Assembly: GCF_900104845.1 (NCBI RefSeq)
Contig: NZ_FNSR01000002.1
Span: 992,001-1,056,000, forward strand
Length of the DNA: 64,000 nt
From: Paraburkholderia caballeronis
Lineage (GTDB): Bacteria > Pseudomonadota > Gammaproteobacteria > Burkholderiales > Burkholderiaceae
Direction: 5' to 3'
Shown: positions 27,565-36,189 of the stretch, piece by piece
Layout of the letters: every line of letters starts with the position of its first letter
How positions within the stretch are numbered: the stretch's first letter is position 1
The notes under the pieces: model-generated
Database searches by the model: none
What the model was told of the DNA's origin: nothing
The model's input: only the letters and a program-made list of their open reading frames with translations
Position numbers and translations under genes: made by a program

Positions 27565-28791
27565 ATGTCCGATCTGTCCACGCCGCTCGGCCGCGCGCCG
27601 CGCCGCCTCGTCAACCTCAATCCGAAACCGCTCGGCATCGCGCTGCTGCTCGTCGTGCTCGGCACGGTCTGGCTCGCGCAGACGGTCAGCGCGACGCAGG
27701 CCGCGCTGTACGTCGTCGGCGTGCTGCTCGGGCTCATGCTGTATCACGCGGCGTTCGGCTTCACGTCCGCGTGGCGCGTGTTCATCGCGGACGGCCGCGG
27801 CGCCGGCCTGCGCGCGCAGATGGTGATGCTCGCGATCGGCGTGCTGCTGTTCTTCCCGGCGCTCTCGGCCGGTTCGTTGTTCGGGCATCCGGTGACGGGC
27901 CTCGTGTCGCCGGCCGGCACGTCGGTGATCGTCGGCGCGTTCCTGTTCGGGATCGGCATGCAACTGGGCGGCGGCTGCGCGTCCGGCACGCTGTACACGG
28001 TCGGCGGCGGCAGCACGCGGATGATCGTCACGCTCGCCGCGTTCATCGTCGGCTCGGTGATCGCGACCGCGCACATGCCGTTCTGGACCGCGCTGCCGTC
28101 GCTGAAGCCGCTGTCGCTCGTGACGGCGCTCGGCGTCGGCCCGGCAATCGCGCTGAACCTCGCCGTGTTCGCGGCGATCGCCGCGCTGACCGTGCTGATC
28201 GAGAAGCGCCGTCACGGCCGCCTCGTGAACGAGACGGAGCGTGCGCCGCACGCGTCGCCGTGGCTGCACGGGCCGTGGCCGCTCGTCGCCGGCGCGGTCG
28301 CGCTCGCGATCCTCAACTTCGCGACGCTCGCGCTGTCCGGCCGTCCGTGGGGCGTGACGTCCGCGTTCGCGCTGTGGGGCGCGAAGGCGTTCGCCGCGTT
28401 CGGCGTCGACGTCGCGAACTGGAAATACTGGACGGCCGGCCCCAACGCGGCCGCACTCGCCGCGCCGGTCAGCCACGACGTGACGACGGTGATGGACATC
28501 GGCATCGTGCTCGGCGCGATGGCCGCCGCGTCGCTCGCGGGCCGCTACGCGCCGGTGTGGCGCGTGCCGCTGCGCTCGCTGATCGCGGCGATCGTCGGCG
28601 GGCTGCTGCTCGGCTACGGCGCGCGCCTCGCTTACGGCTGCAACATCGGCGCGTACTTCAGCGGGATCGTGTCGGGCAGCCTGCACGGCTGGCTGTGGGT
28701 CGTCGCCGCGTTCTTCGGCAACGTGATCGGCACGAAGCTGCGGCCCGCGTTCGGCCTCGCGGTGGAACGCGTGAAGCAGACGGGCTGCTGA
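27565..28791 (+). CDS. YeeE/YedE-family sulfur-compound transporter, fused form
   Basis: A 408-residue membrane protein with about nine to ten helices and two sulf_transp halves. The first signature is GGGCASGTLYTVGGGS (C138) and the second is AYGCNIGAYFSG (C359). In the TsuA-type relatives such cysteines line the route for thiosulfate. It is probably a thiosulfate or sulfane-sulfur importer of the inner membrane. The start at 27565 was chosen because the TM-rich region begins shortly after it and the upstream frame is low-quality sequence. A strong terminator follows. A second, split member of the family is encoded at 44333-45234. Confidence 0.85.
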   Translation: MSDLSTPLGRAPRRLVNLNPKPLGIALLLVVLGTVWLAQTVSATQAALYVVGVLLGLMLYHAAFGFTSAWRVFIADGRGAGLRAQMVMLAIGVLLFFPALSAGSLFGHPVTGLVSPAGTSVIVGAFLFGIGMQLGGGCASGTLYTVGGGSTRMIVTLAAFIVGSVIATAHMPFWTALPSLKPLSLVTALGVGPAIALNLAVFAAIAALTVLIEKRRHGRLVNETERAPHASPWLHGPWPLVAGAVALAILNFATLALSGRPWGVTSAFALWGAKAFAAFGVDVANWKYWTAGPNAAALAAPVSHDVTTVMDIGIVLGAMAAASLAGRYAPVWRVPLRSLIAAIVGGLLLGYGARLAYGCNIGAYFSGIVSGSLHGWLWVVAAFFGNVIGTKLRPAFGLAVERVKQTGC

Positions 28792-28822
28792 TTCTTCGCG
28801 CAGAGCGGCCGGTACCGAACGA

Positions 28823-28850
28823 GGGCGACGCAACACGCGTCGCCCTTTTT
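28823..28850 (+). terminator. Terminator after the YeeE-family gene
   Basis: GGGCGACGC-AACAC-GCGTCGCCC followed by TTTTT, a perfect 9-bp stem. Its T-run touches the stop codon of the convergent LysR gene. Confidence 0.92.
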
Positions 28851-29727
28851 ACATGCGCGGCTCGCGCGCTCGATCCGCCGCGCGCAGCCCGCTTCTCTCC
28901 TCGATCGCATCGGCAAGCGCGCCGAGCATCGCCGCGTCGCCATGCGCGGACACGAACAGCCTGAACTCCGCATCCGGCAGCGGCGGCAGCCCGCTGTCGC
29001 CGCGCAGCGCGACCATCCCGCCGCGCAACTGGCTCGCGGGCAGCGGCGCGATCGCGAAACCGGACAGCACCGCCGCCGCGAGGCTCGCATTGCTCGTGCA
29101 GACCATCGCGATGCGCTGCGCGCGGCCGGCCTGCGCGAGCCGGGCGAGCGCCGCCTCGCGATACGGACACGGCTCCGGAAACAGCGCGAGCGGCAGCGGC
29201 GCGGGCAGCACCGCGCTCGCGTGCGCGGCGGCGGCCCATACCAGCGGCTCGCGCCATAACAGCCGCCCCGGCTCGTTCGCCTCGCAATGCGAGCCGATCA
29301 CCATGTCGAGGCTGCCCGCGCGCAACAGCGGCAGCAGCGCGCCCGGAATGCCCATCTGCACGTCGATCCCGACGTCCGGGTGGCGCGACGCGAACGCATG
29401 CAGCACGCCCATCGTCCGCAGGTCCGCGAAGTCCTCGGACACGCCGATCCGCAGCCGGCCGCGAAACGGCGTGCGCGTCAGGTCCGCGAGCGCGTCGCGG
29501 CTCAGCGCGAGGATCGCGCGCGCATACGCGATCAGCCGCTCGCCGTCGGGCGTCAGTTCGAGCGAGCGCGTGGTGCGGCGGATCAGCGGCTTGCCGAGCT
29601 GGTCTTCGAGCCGCCGCAGATGGCCGCTGACCGCCGACTGCGTCAGATGCAGCCGGGCGGCCGCGCGGCCGAAACCGTCCTCGTCGACGACCGCGACGAA
29701 CGTGCGCAACAGCAGCGGATCGAGCAT
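28849..29727 (-). CDS. LysR-family regulator next to an azoreductase gene
   Basis: A 292-residue LysR protein. The HTH (about 1-60) contains GFGRAAARLHLTQSAVSGHLRRLEDQLGKPL, followed by an effector domain. It is divergent from the FMN azoreductase-like gene at 29825, and a T-N11-A dyad (29755-29775) lies between them. It is very likely the regulator of that gene. It resembles regulators of quinone or azo-compound stress responses in its context, but no inducer can be named. Confidence 0.88.
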   Translation of the reverse strand: MLDPLLLRTFVAVVDEDGFGRAAARLHLTQSAVSGHLRRLEDQLGKPLIRRTTRSLELTPDGERLIAYARAILALSRDALADLTRTPFRGRLRIGVSEDFADLRTMGVLHAFASRHPDVGIDVQMGIPGALLPLLRAGSLDMVIGSHCEANEPGRLLWREPLVWAAAAHASAVLPAPLPLALFPEPCPYREAALARLAQAGRAQRIAMVCTSNASLAAAVLSGFAIAPLPASQLRGGMVALRGDSGLPPLPDAEFRLFVSAHGDAAMLGALADAIEERSGLRAADRAREPRM

Positions 29728-29754
29728 ATATCGTGGCTCGCAATGAATGATGTC

Positions 29755-29775
29755 GGAATAATCGATTTATATTCC
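29755..29775. promoter_or_regulatory. LysR box between LysR and azoreductase genes
   Basis: GGAATA-N9-TATTCC is a perfect dyad that also satisfies T-N11-A, 50 bp before the azoreductase start and 28 bp before the LysR start. It sits in an AT-rich pocket. Confidence 0.7.
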
Positions 29776-29824
29776 GCGCGCGGATATGTTGCAATCGGCG
29801 CACCGTTGTCACCCGGAGCCGACC

Positions 29825-30484
29825 ATGACCACTCTCCTGCATATCGAGGCGTCGCCGCGCAAGACGCGCTCGGCGTCGATCGAAGTCGCGCGCGGTTTCA
29901 TCGAGCGTTTTCGCGCCGCGCGGCCGGACACCGAAGTGACGACGCTCGACCTGTGGAGCGGCGCGCTGCCCGAGTTCGGCGCGGAGGCGCTCGACGCGAA
30001 ATACGCAGGGCTCGCCGGCGCGCCGCTGACGCCGGCCCAGGAAAACGCGTGGCGCACGCTGCGCGAACTGGCCGCGCATCTGCATCGCGCGGACGTGATC
30101 GTGCTGTCAGTGCCGCTGTGGAACTTCGGGATTCCGTACAAGCTGAAGCAGTTCATCGACCTCGTGTCGCAGAAGGACATCCTGTTCACGTTCGATCCGG
30201 CGCGCGGACTCGCAGGGATGCTGAACGGCAAGACGGCGGTGGCCGTTTATGCGCGCGGGCTCGATTACGACGCGCAGTCGGCGTCCGGCACGCCGGCCGC
30301 GGAATTCGACTTGCAGCGGCCGTATGTGGAGAAGTGGCTGAAGTTCATCGGCGTGGCCGACGTGCACGCGATCGTCGTGCAGAAAACGCTGTTCGGGCCG
30401 GACGTCGATCACGGCGCGAGGGAGGCGGCGGCGGACGAGGCGCGGGAGTTGGCGGGGCGGATTGCGCAGCGGCGTGGAGGGTGA
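29825..30484 (+). CDS. FMN-dependent NADH azoreductase/quinone reductase (AzoR-like)
   Basis: A 220-residue flavodoxin-fold enzyme. The N-terminal FMN phosphate loop is EASPRKTRSASIEVARGF, VPLWNFGIPYKLKQFIDLV is the family signature, and there is a C-terminal KWLKFIGV segment. AzoR enzymes reduce quinones and azo dyes with NADH in two-electron steps and protect against thiol and quinone stress. The start at 29825 follows CCGGAGCCGACC. It is controlled in all likelihood by the divergent LysR gene. It is slightly longer than E. coli AzoR (201). Confidence 0.88.
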   Translation: MTTLLHIEASPRKTRSASIEVARGFIERFRAARPDTEVTTLDLWSGALPEFGAEALDAKYAGLAGAPLTPAQENAWRTLRELAAHLHRADVIVLSVPLWNFGIPYKLKQFIDLVSQKDILFTFDPARGLAGMLNGKTAVAVYARGLDYDAQSASGTPAAEFDLQRPYVEKWLKFIGVADVHAIVVQKTLFGPDVDHGAREAAADEARELAGRIAQRRGG

Positions 30485-30807
30485 CGGGGCTGCGCCGGTT
30501 CGTTCGATTCAACAGTACGTGCCTGCAAGCGACAACGCCGACAAACAGGGGTCCGCTGAATCTGGCAAAAGCGGCCGCTCGCATGAGCGAAGTAATGCTC
30601 GCGACATAAAACAGCGCCGTTCGGTCGATCCATGTCAGCAACTCGCGCGCGCCCGTCCGCGGCGCGACCCACGATCCGTGTTCGTATACGCGCCGGACTT
30701 GCGACATCAGTCGCGAAACGCTCACTCAAAACACAGTGTGGGAGCCTGCGTTGAATCACGTCGGACTTCGTCCCGGCCCGCCGACCGCGTTTGACGACTC
30801 GCGGTAG
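30485..30807. other. Stretch without an intact gene; leader of a possibly broken frame
   Basis: The rightward frame that becomes the protein at 30958 can be read through here (for example VWEPALNHVGLRPGPPTAFDD near 30736-30798), but it is cut by a TAG at 30805-30807. Otherwise nothing is seen. Confidence 0.45.
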
Positions 30808-30957
30808 AGGCATCATTTCTGGCGGAGCGTCCGCGAATCGATCTATCTGCGCCTGCATGACCCGCTGACGTTCGATCTCGTCGGCCACTACCGGTTTCCC
30901 GCCAGTGCGCACAATCCCGCCCTGTCCCGCGACGAATACGACGCCCTTCTGACGGCG

Positions 30958-31551
30958 ATGCGCGCCGCCCACGCGTCGTTCCTGGAGAACCGCAAGCCCG
31001 AGTCGTTGTTGTCGGCGGCCGATCATGATCTGCGGGCCGTGCTTGGGCGCAGCCGCACCCGTTACGACAGGATGTACACGATGAACACCCGTCAGGTCGC
31101 CCGCGCGCTGTACGAGGCAGTGCGAGACGGCGGCGTGATATTCGCCCCGGACCGTAACGAGTTGCGCGCGTGTGTCGACGCGATACGGGAGGGCAGCAGG
31201 AAACGGCCTCGCGATGCGGCCCGTCCTCCTGCTTCGGCGCGGGCTCCGTACGATCCTGTCCGACGGATGGCGCAGAACGTTGCTGCCATTCCTGTCACAA
31301 CATCCGGTTCAACGCCTCCTGGCAATGTGAGGCCGTTCAGCTACCCGCCGGAGGCATCGAACGATCGCATCCGGAATCTCGCCGCTTTAACCCCGACGCA
31401 AAAAGAAGCATGCTTTGCGCAGTGGGAGCGGGACGAAGCCGACTGCCGTCTGTTCGCGCGCATGATGGGCGGCGTTCGCGGCGTCGATATGTGCATCGTC
31501 CAGGCCCGACTCAACTACAACCTCTGCATGGGATACACCCGACCGATATGA
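30958..31551 (+). CDS. Putative polymorphic-toxin-like protein with four-cysteine C-terminus
   Basis: I do not recognise the family. The 197-codon frame has a helical N-terminal part (about 1-85) and a Pro/Ala-rich linker (about 85-135). A compact C-terminal domain carries four cysteines spaced C152-x10-C163-x15-C179-x10-C190. That reads as two helices held by disulfides, and the layout resembles the cysteine-bearing ends of some polymorphic toxins. The stop overlaps the next start (ATGA), typical of toxin/immunity pairs. No good ribosome site precedes the ATG at 30958. Coding-like sequence (FWRSVRESIYLRLHDPLTFDLVGHY) extends upstream to an in-frame TAG at 30805, so the true gene may be longer and interrupted. 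No VgrG, Rhs or CdiA gene is in the window. Confidence 0.5.
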   Translation: MRAAHASFLENRKPESLLSAADHDLRAVLGRSRTRYDRMYTMNTRQVARALYEAVRDGGVIFAPDRNELRACVDAIREGSRKRPRDAARPPASARAPYDPVRRMAQNVAAIPVTTSGSTPPGNVRPFSYPPEASNDRIRNLAALTPTQKEACFAQWERDEADCRLFARMMGGVRGVDMCIVQARLNYNLCMGYTRPI

Positions 31552-31811
31552 CTACACGTCCCCCCAGCACCATCGTGGTCAGGTACGACGCCGAGCGGAA
31601 AATGGTGATCTGCAACGTCGTCGATGAAACGAAGATCGAACCGCTCATTCAGGGCAAGCTCGATATTCCCGTCGTACTCGAAGACTTCGACGATCGCGTA
31701 GACGACGAATTCGCACGACGCTTCGGCGCTGCCGTGTTGAGCGTGCTCGCCGAGTACAAGCCCGACCTTAAGCCGTACCTCGATCTGACGCCTGCGCCCA
31801 AAGACGATTGA
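31548..31811 (+). CDS. Small acidic protein, putative immunity partner
   Basis: An 87-residue cytoplasmic protein with no signal peptide or membrane segment. It is clearly acidic (segments VVLEDFDDRVDDEF and EYKPDLKPYLDL). The family is unknown to me. It starts inside the stop of the cysteine-rich gene (ATGA overlap), so the two are translated together. Small, acidic and strictly coupled to a putative secreted toxin are the usual features of immunity proteins, and that is the whole basis for the suggested role. It converges on dhaL. Confidence 0.6.
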   Translation: MTTRPPSTIVVRYDAERKMVICNVVDETKIEPLIQGKLDIPVVLEDFDDRVDDEFARRFGAAVLSVLAEYKPDLKPYLDLTPAPKDD

Positions 31812-31852
31812 CGCCATCGCACACCAGGCGAAGCACGTCCAACCGCCGCCGC

Positions 31853-32482
31853 TCACACCGCCCCCATCGTCCCGCGCAAGGCCTGCAGAAACAGCAGATA
31901 AGCCGTCGCCCCCGGGTCCGCGTGGCCGATGCTGCGCTCCTGCACCCACGCCGCGCGCCCGCGCCGCGATTGCAGCGCGGCCGTCTCGCTGACCTGCCGC
32001 GACGCGGTCTCGATCATCGCCGCGAGCAGCGTCGCGGTATCGCCATCCGACGCCTCCAGCGCATCGAGGCTAGGCCCCAGCGCATCGAGCACCGTCTTGT
32101 CGCCCGGCACCGCCTTGCCGCGATCCGCGATCCGCGCGGCGATCGCGCGGCCGATCGCGAGCGCATCCGCCTTGCCGAGCGCGTCCTTGCCCGCCGCCGC
32201 CTTCGCGCCGGCGATCAGCCCGCCGCCGACGAGCGCCGCGAACGTCGACGGATTCGCGGTCGAGAACGCCTTGCCCGCCGCGAGCAGCATCTCGGTGATC
32301 GTCGCGCCGGGCGGCAGCGCCGCGAACGCATCGACGACCGCCGCCGAGCCCTTGCGCACGGTGATCCCGAGGTCGCCGTCGCCGAGCGCGGCGTCGAGGT
32401 CGCGCAGCGCATCCTCGTGCGCGGGCATCGCTTCGAGCGCGTGGATCAGCCACGCGCGCAGTTGATCGGCCGATACGCTCAT
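31853..32482 (-). CDS. dhaL: Dihydroxyacetone-kinase-type ATP-binding subunit DhaL
   Basis: A 209-residue DhaL-fold protein. It contains ALRDLDAALGDGDLGITVRKG, whose Asp residues bind Mg-ADP/ATP in the family, and PGDKTVLDALGPSLDAL. With DhaK it phosphorylates dihydroxyacetone or a similar ketose, taking phosphate from ATP (free-living form) or from a PTS DhaM subunit. No dhaM gene is seen here, so the ATP-dependent form is likely. It starts 4 bp inside dhaK (ATGA) and ends the nine-gene operon. The substrate may be another small keto-sugar such as erythrulose, since kinases of this family vary. Confidence 0.88.
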   Translation of the reverse strand: MSVSADQLRAWLIHALEAMPAHEDALRDLDAALGDGDLGITVRKGSAAVVDAFAALPPGATITEMLLAAGKAFSTANPSTFAALVGGGLIAGAKAAAGKDALGKADALAIGRAIAARIADRGKAVPGDKTVLDALGPSLDALEASDGDTATLLAAMIETASRQVSETAALQSRRGRAAWVQERSIGHADPGATAYLLFLQALRGTMGAV

Positions 32483-33504
32483 TGCACGCCTCCAGCGGTC
32501 GGCCATCCTTCGCGCCAGAACGGCGAGCGGGCCGGCGCTTCGAGCAGCGTTTCGAGTTCGTCGTCGAGCAGCATCGCGGTGATCGACGCACCCGCCATTT
32601 CGAGGCTCGTCACGTATTCGCCGACGTACGACCGCGCGACCGTCAGGCCCGCCGCCGCGATCGCGCCCGCCGCGCGCCGGTACAGCAGATACAGTTCTTC
32701 GAGCGGCGTCGCGCCGAGCCCGTTGACGAGCAGCGCGACGCGCGAGCGCGCGGGCGCGCCGAGGTCGCGCAGCACTTCGCCCGCGAGCCGGTCCGCGATC
32801 GCGTCCGCGCTTTCGAGCTTGCCGCGATGCGTGCCGGGCTCGCCGTGAATGCCGATGCCGATCTCCATCTCGCCGTCCGGCAGCGTGAAGGTCGGCTTGC
32901 CGGCGGCCGGCAGGATCGTCGGCGACAGGCCGACGCCCATCGTGCGCGTCGCGCCGTTCGCCTTCGCGGCGATCCGCGCGACGTCGTCGAGCGAATCGCC
33001 GCGTTCGGCCGCCGCGCCCGCGCACTTGAAGCCGAACACCATGCCAGCCACGCCGCGCCGCTCCTGCCGGCGCTCGGCCGGCGCGGACGCGACGTCGTCG
33101 CTGACGAGCACGGTGCGCGTGTCGATGCCGTCCGCTTCCGCGAGGTCCGCCGCCAGGTCGAAGTTGAACACGTCGCCGCCGTAGTTGCCGTACAGGTACA
33201 GCACGCCCGCGCCGCCGTTCACGGCCTTCGTCGCTTCGTAGATCTGCTCGGACGACGGCGACGAGAACACGTTGCCGACCGCGACGCCGCTCGCGAGTCC
33301 GCGCCCGACGTAGCCGAGAAAACCCGGCAGATGACCCGAGCCGCCGCCCGTCACGATGCCGACCTTGCCGTCGCGCGAACCGTCCGCGCGCACCAGCGCG
33401 CGGCGGTCGGCCGTCACCGCCTTCACCCAGCCCGGATGGGCGAGCAGCAGCGCGTCGATCATTTCATCGACGAAATGATCGGGATGGTTGATGATCTTCT
33501 TCAC
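32479..33504 (-). CDS. dhaK: Dihydroxyacetone-kinase-type substrate-binding subunit DhaK
   Basis: A 341-residue DhaK protein with VTGGGSGHLPGF (about 51-62). The catalytic histidine that holds the ketone substrate covalently is H220, in GIGIHGEPG (H218 in E. coli DhaK). The start is a GTG at 33504, chosen because AGGAGG sits 7 bp upstream and the protein then begins MKKIINHPDHFVDEM, the family N-terminus. It overlaps dhaL by 4 bp and lies 78 bp after the permease. Its place at the end of a sugar-uptake and aldolase operon suggests it salvages dihydroxyacetone or a related ketose made or imported by the pathway. Confidence 0.9.
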   Translation of the reverse strand: MKKIINHPDHFVDEMIDALLLAHPGWVKAVTADRRALVRADGSRDGKVGIVTGGGSGHLPGFLGYVGRGLASGVAVGNVFSSPSSEQIYEATKAVNGGAGVLYLYGNYGGDVFNFDLAADLAEADGIDTRTVLVSDDVASAPAERRQERRGVAGMVFGFKCAGAAAERGDSLDDVARIAAKANGATRTMGVGLSPTILPAAGKPTFTLPDGEMEIGIGIHGEPGTHRGKLESADAIADRLAGEVLRDLGAPARSRVALLVNGLGATPLEELYLLYRRAAGAIAAAGLTVARSYVGEYVTSLEMAGASITAMLLDDELETLLEAPARSPFWREGWPTAGGVQ

Positions 33505-33582
33505 GTCGGTGCCTCCTGTACCCGGCGCAAGACCCGCGCGCCGACGGTTGAACATGCGCGGCGCACGCGCCGCGCGCTGCGA

Positions 33583-34587
33583 TCAATGCTTGCGCCGCTG
33601 GCTCAGCGCGTCGAGCAGCACGGCCGCGAAAATCACGCCGCCCTGGATGAACTGCGTCCAGAACGGGTTCACGCCGAGCAGCGACAACCCGACGTTGATG
33701 ACGCCGATCAGCACGACGCCGATGAACGTGCCGACGATCGAGCCGCGCCCGCCCGCGAGCGACGTGCCGCCGATCACGATCCCCGCGATCACCTGCAATT
33801 CCAGCCCGTTCGCGGCCGACGGCAGCGCGGAATTGAGCCGCCCGGCGAGCACGATGCCCGCGATCGCGGCGGTGATTCCAGCGAGCGTGTACGTGAGGAA
33901 GATCACGCGGTTCACCGGAATGCCCGCGAGCCGCGCGGCCTCCTTGTTGCCGCCGACCGCGTAGACCTGATGCCCGAACGGCGTCTTGCGCAGCAGCACG
34001 TGGCCCGCGATGAACACCGCGAGCATCACGAGCATCGGCGCGGGCAACCCGGCGAGCGTCTTCGCGCCGAACGCGGTGAACACGTTCGGGAAGTCGAACT
34101 TCGTGCGGCCGTCCGAGATCGCGAGCGTGAGGCCGCGCGCCATCGCCATCATCGCGAGCGTGACGATGAACGGCACGAGCCGCAGCCACGCGACCGCGAG
34201 CCCGTTCAACGCGCCGACGAACGCGCCGACCGCGAGCGCGATCGCGAGGCCCGCGACGCCCAAGCCGATCGCGCCAGCGGGCGAACCGGCCATCGCGGCG
34301 GCGGCGACCATGCCGGTCAGCGCGACGAGCGAGCCGACCGACAGGTCGATGCCCGACGTGATGATGACGAACGTGCCGCCGACCGCCGCGATGCCGACGA
34401 CGGACACCTGCACCATGATGTTGGTGAGCGTGCTGGTCGTCAGGAACTCCGGCGACGCGACCGACAGCGCGATGCAGATCAGCACCAGCGCGGCGATCAG
34501 CGGCCCGAGCCCGCTGCGCAACTGGCGCACGAAGCGCCGTTGCAGCGATTCGGTTTCCTGGCGGCGGTTCGCAGTGGTCGACGTCAT
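33583..34587 (-). CDS. Sugar ABC transporter permease (RbsC-type)
   Basis: A 334-residue inner-membrane permease of the BPD_transp_2 family with 8-10 helices. Signatures are TSGIDLSVGSLVALTG, YAVGGNKEAARLAGIPV and GGTSLAGGRGSIVGTFIGV. These are typical of ribose, xylose and autoinducer-2 importers, and it probably works as a homodimer. The ATG at 34587 overlaps the ATPase stop. It imports the sugar bound by the protein at 36190-37332. Confidence 0.92.
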   Translation of the reverse strand: MTSTTANRRQETESLQRRFVRQLRSGLGPLIAALVLICIALSVASPEFLTTSTLTNIMVQVSVVGIAAVGGTFVIITSGIDLSVGSLVALTGMVAAAAMAGSPAGAIGLGVAGLAIALAVGAFVGALNGLAVAWLRLVPFIVTLAMMAMARGLTLAISDGRTKFDFPNVFTAFGAKTLAGLPAPMLVMLAVFIAGHVLLRKTPFGHQVYAVGGNKEAARLAGIPVNRVIFLTYTLAGITAAIAGIVLAGRLNSALPSAANGLELQVIAGIVIGGTSLAGGRGSIVGTFIGVVLIGVINVGLSLLGVNPFWTQFIQGGVIFAAVLLDALSQRRKH

Positions 34588-36125
34588 GCTCCGACTCCGG
34601 TAGTGGCCCATTGAACGATCGTCTCCGAGTCGGCGCGTTCGCGCGGCACCTCGGCCACGATGCTGCCGCGATACATCACGAGCACGCGGTCCGACATGCC
34701 GAGCAGCTCCGGCAGCTCCGAGCTGACCATCAGCACCGCCGCGCCCGCGCGCGCCATCGCGACGACGTGCGCGTAGATCTCGGTTTTCGCGCCGACGTCG
34801 ATGCCGCGCGTCGGCTCGTCGAGCAGGATCACCGACGGCTGCGTCGCGGTCGCGCGGCCGAGGATCACCTTCTGCTGGTTGCCGCCGGACAGGCTGCCGG
34901 TCGTCTGCGTGACCGACGCCGCGCGCACCGAGAACCGTTCGCTCGCGTCGTGCGCGAGCCGGCGCTTTCGCGCGGCGCGCACGAAACCGGCCTTCGACAG
35001 CGCGCGCAGGCTCGACAGCGCGACGTTCTCCTCGATGCTCGCATCGAGCACCAGCCCTTCGAGCTTGCGATCCTCGGCGGTGTACACGATGCCGTGCCGC
35101 ACGCCGTGCGCGGGCGAGCGGATCGCGGTCCGGCGGCCGCGCACGAACAGTTCGCCGCCGGTCGCCGGCAGCGCGCCGCAGATCGTCTTCAGCAGTTCGG
35201 TGCGGCCCGCGCCCGCGATGCCGCCGATCCCGACGATCTCGCCCGCGCGCACCGCGAAACTCGCGTCGCGCAACACCGGCGCGCTCGCGAGGTGCTTCGC
35301 TTCGAGCACCACGTCGCCATACGGACGCGGCTCCCACGGATAAAACGAATCGAGGTTGCGCGCGACCATCGCCTGCACCAGATCGGCCTCGGTCCAGTCG
35401 GCCATCGGCCGCGCGCCGACCGTCGCGCCGTCGCGCATCACGACCGCCGAGTCCGCGAGTTCGAACACCTCATCGAGATGGTGCGAGATGAAGATGATCC
35501 CCATCCCCGCCGCGCGCAGCCTTCGCACGACCGCGTACAGGTTCGCGATGTCGTCGTGCTGGAGCGCGGCGGTCGGCTCGTCCATCACGAGGATGCGCGC
35601 GTCGCGCGCGAGCGCCTTCGCGACCTCGACCAGTTGCCGCACGTTCAGCGGCAGGTCGCCCAACCGGGTCCACGGCGCGACGTGGTCGAGGCCGACCTGC
35701 GCGAGCGCGTCGCGCGCCATCGCGTTCGCGTCGCGCTGCCGCACGAGGCCATGGCGCGCGGGCATGCGGCCAAGGAACAGGTTCTCCGCGACCGTCATGT
35801 CGTTGACGAGCGAAAGCTCCTGGTAGATCACCGCGACGCCGGCGTCGATCGCCGCCTGGGTGCCGCGCGCGAGCGGCCGGCCGTCGATCTCGATCGTCCC
35901 TTCGTCCGGCTCGTATGCGCCGGACAGCGTCTTGATCAGCGACGACTTGCCCGCGCCGTTCTCGCCGACGATCGCCATCACGTGGCCGGCGTGCAGTTCG
36001 AGGCTCACGCCGCGCAATGCCTTCACGCCGGGAAAACTCTTCACGATGCCGCTCATCCGCAGCAGCGGCGGCGGCTTGAGCGCCCCGCTGCCCGGATGCA
36101 GCACTGAACCTGGTTCGCGTTTCAT
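34584..36125 (-). CDS. Sugar ABC transporter ATPase, double domain (RbsA-type)
   Basis: A 513-residue protein with two ABC domains. The first has Walker A GENGAGKSS (K60), the signature region LPLNVRQLVEVAKAL and Walker B ILVMDEPTAAL. The second has a degenerate loop GIAGAGRTELLK, the signature LSGGNQQKVILGRA and VILLDEPTRGIDVGAK. Such fused ATPases power carbohydrate importers of the CUT2 class. The start at 36125 is chosen over an in-frame upstream ATG at 36161 in poor sequence. It overlaps the permease by 4 bp. Confidence 0.93.
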   Translation of the reverse strand: MKREPGSVLHPGSGALKPPPLLRMSGIVKSFPGVKALRGVSLELHAGHVMAIVGENGAGKSSLIKTLSGAYEPDEGTIEIDGRPLARGTQAAIDAGVAVIYQELSLVNDMTVAENLFLGRMPARHGLVRQRDANAMARDALAQVGLDHVAPWTRLGDLPLNVRQLVEVAKALARDARILVMDEPTAALQHDDIANLYAVVRRLRAAGMGIIFISHHLDEVFELADSAVVMRDGATVGARPMADWTEADLVQAMVARNLDSFYPWEPRPYGDVVLEAKHLASAPVLRDASFAVRAGEIVGIGGIAGAGRTELLKTICGALPATGGELFVRGRRTAIRSPAHGVRHGIVYTAEDRKLEGLVLDASIEENVALSSLRALSKAGFVRAARKRRLAHDASERFSVRAASVTQTTGSLSGGNQQKVILGRATATQPSVILLDEPTRGIDVGAKTEIYAHVVAMARAGAAVLMVSSELPELLGMSDRVLVMYRGSIVAEVPRERADSETIVQWATTGVGA

Positions 36126-36189
36126 GCGTGCGTCCTGCCGGCCGGCCCCGCCTCGCGGCAAGCCCGGCCGGCGCGTTGAACGACCGGAC

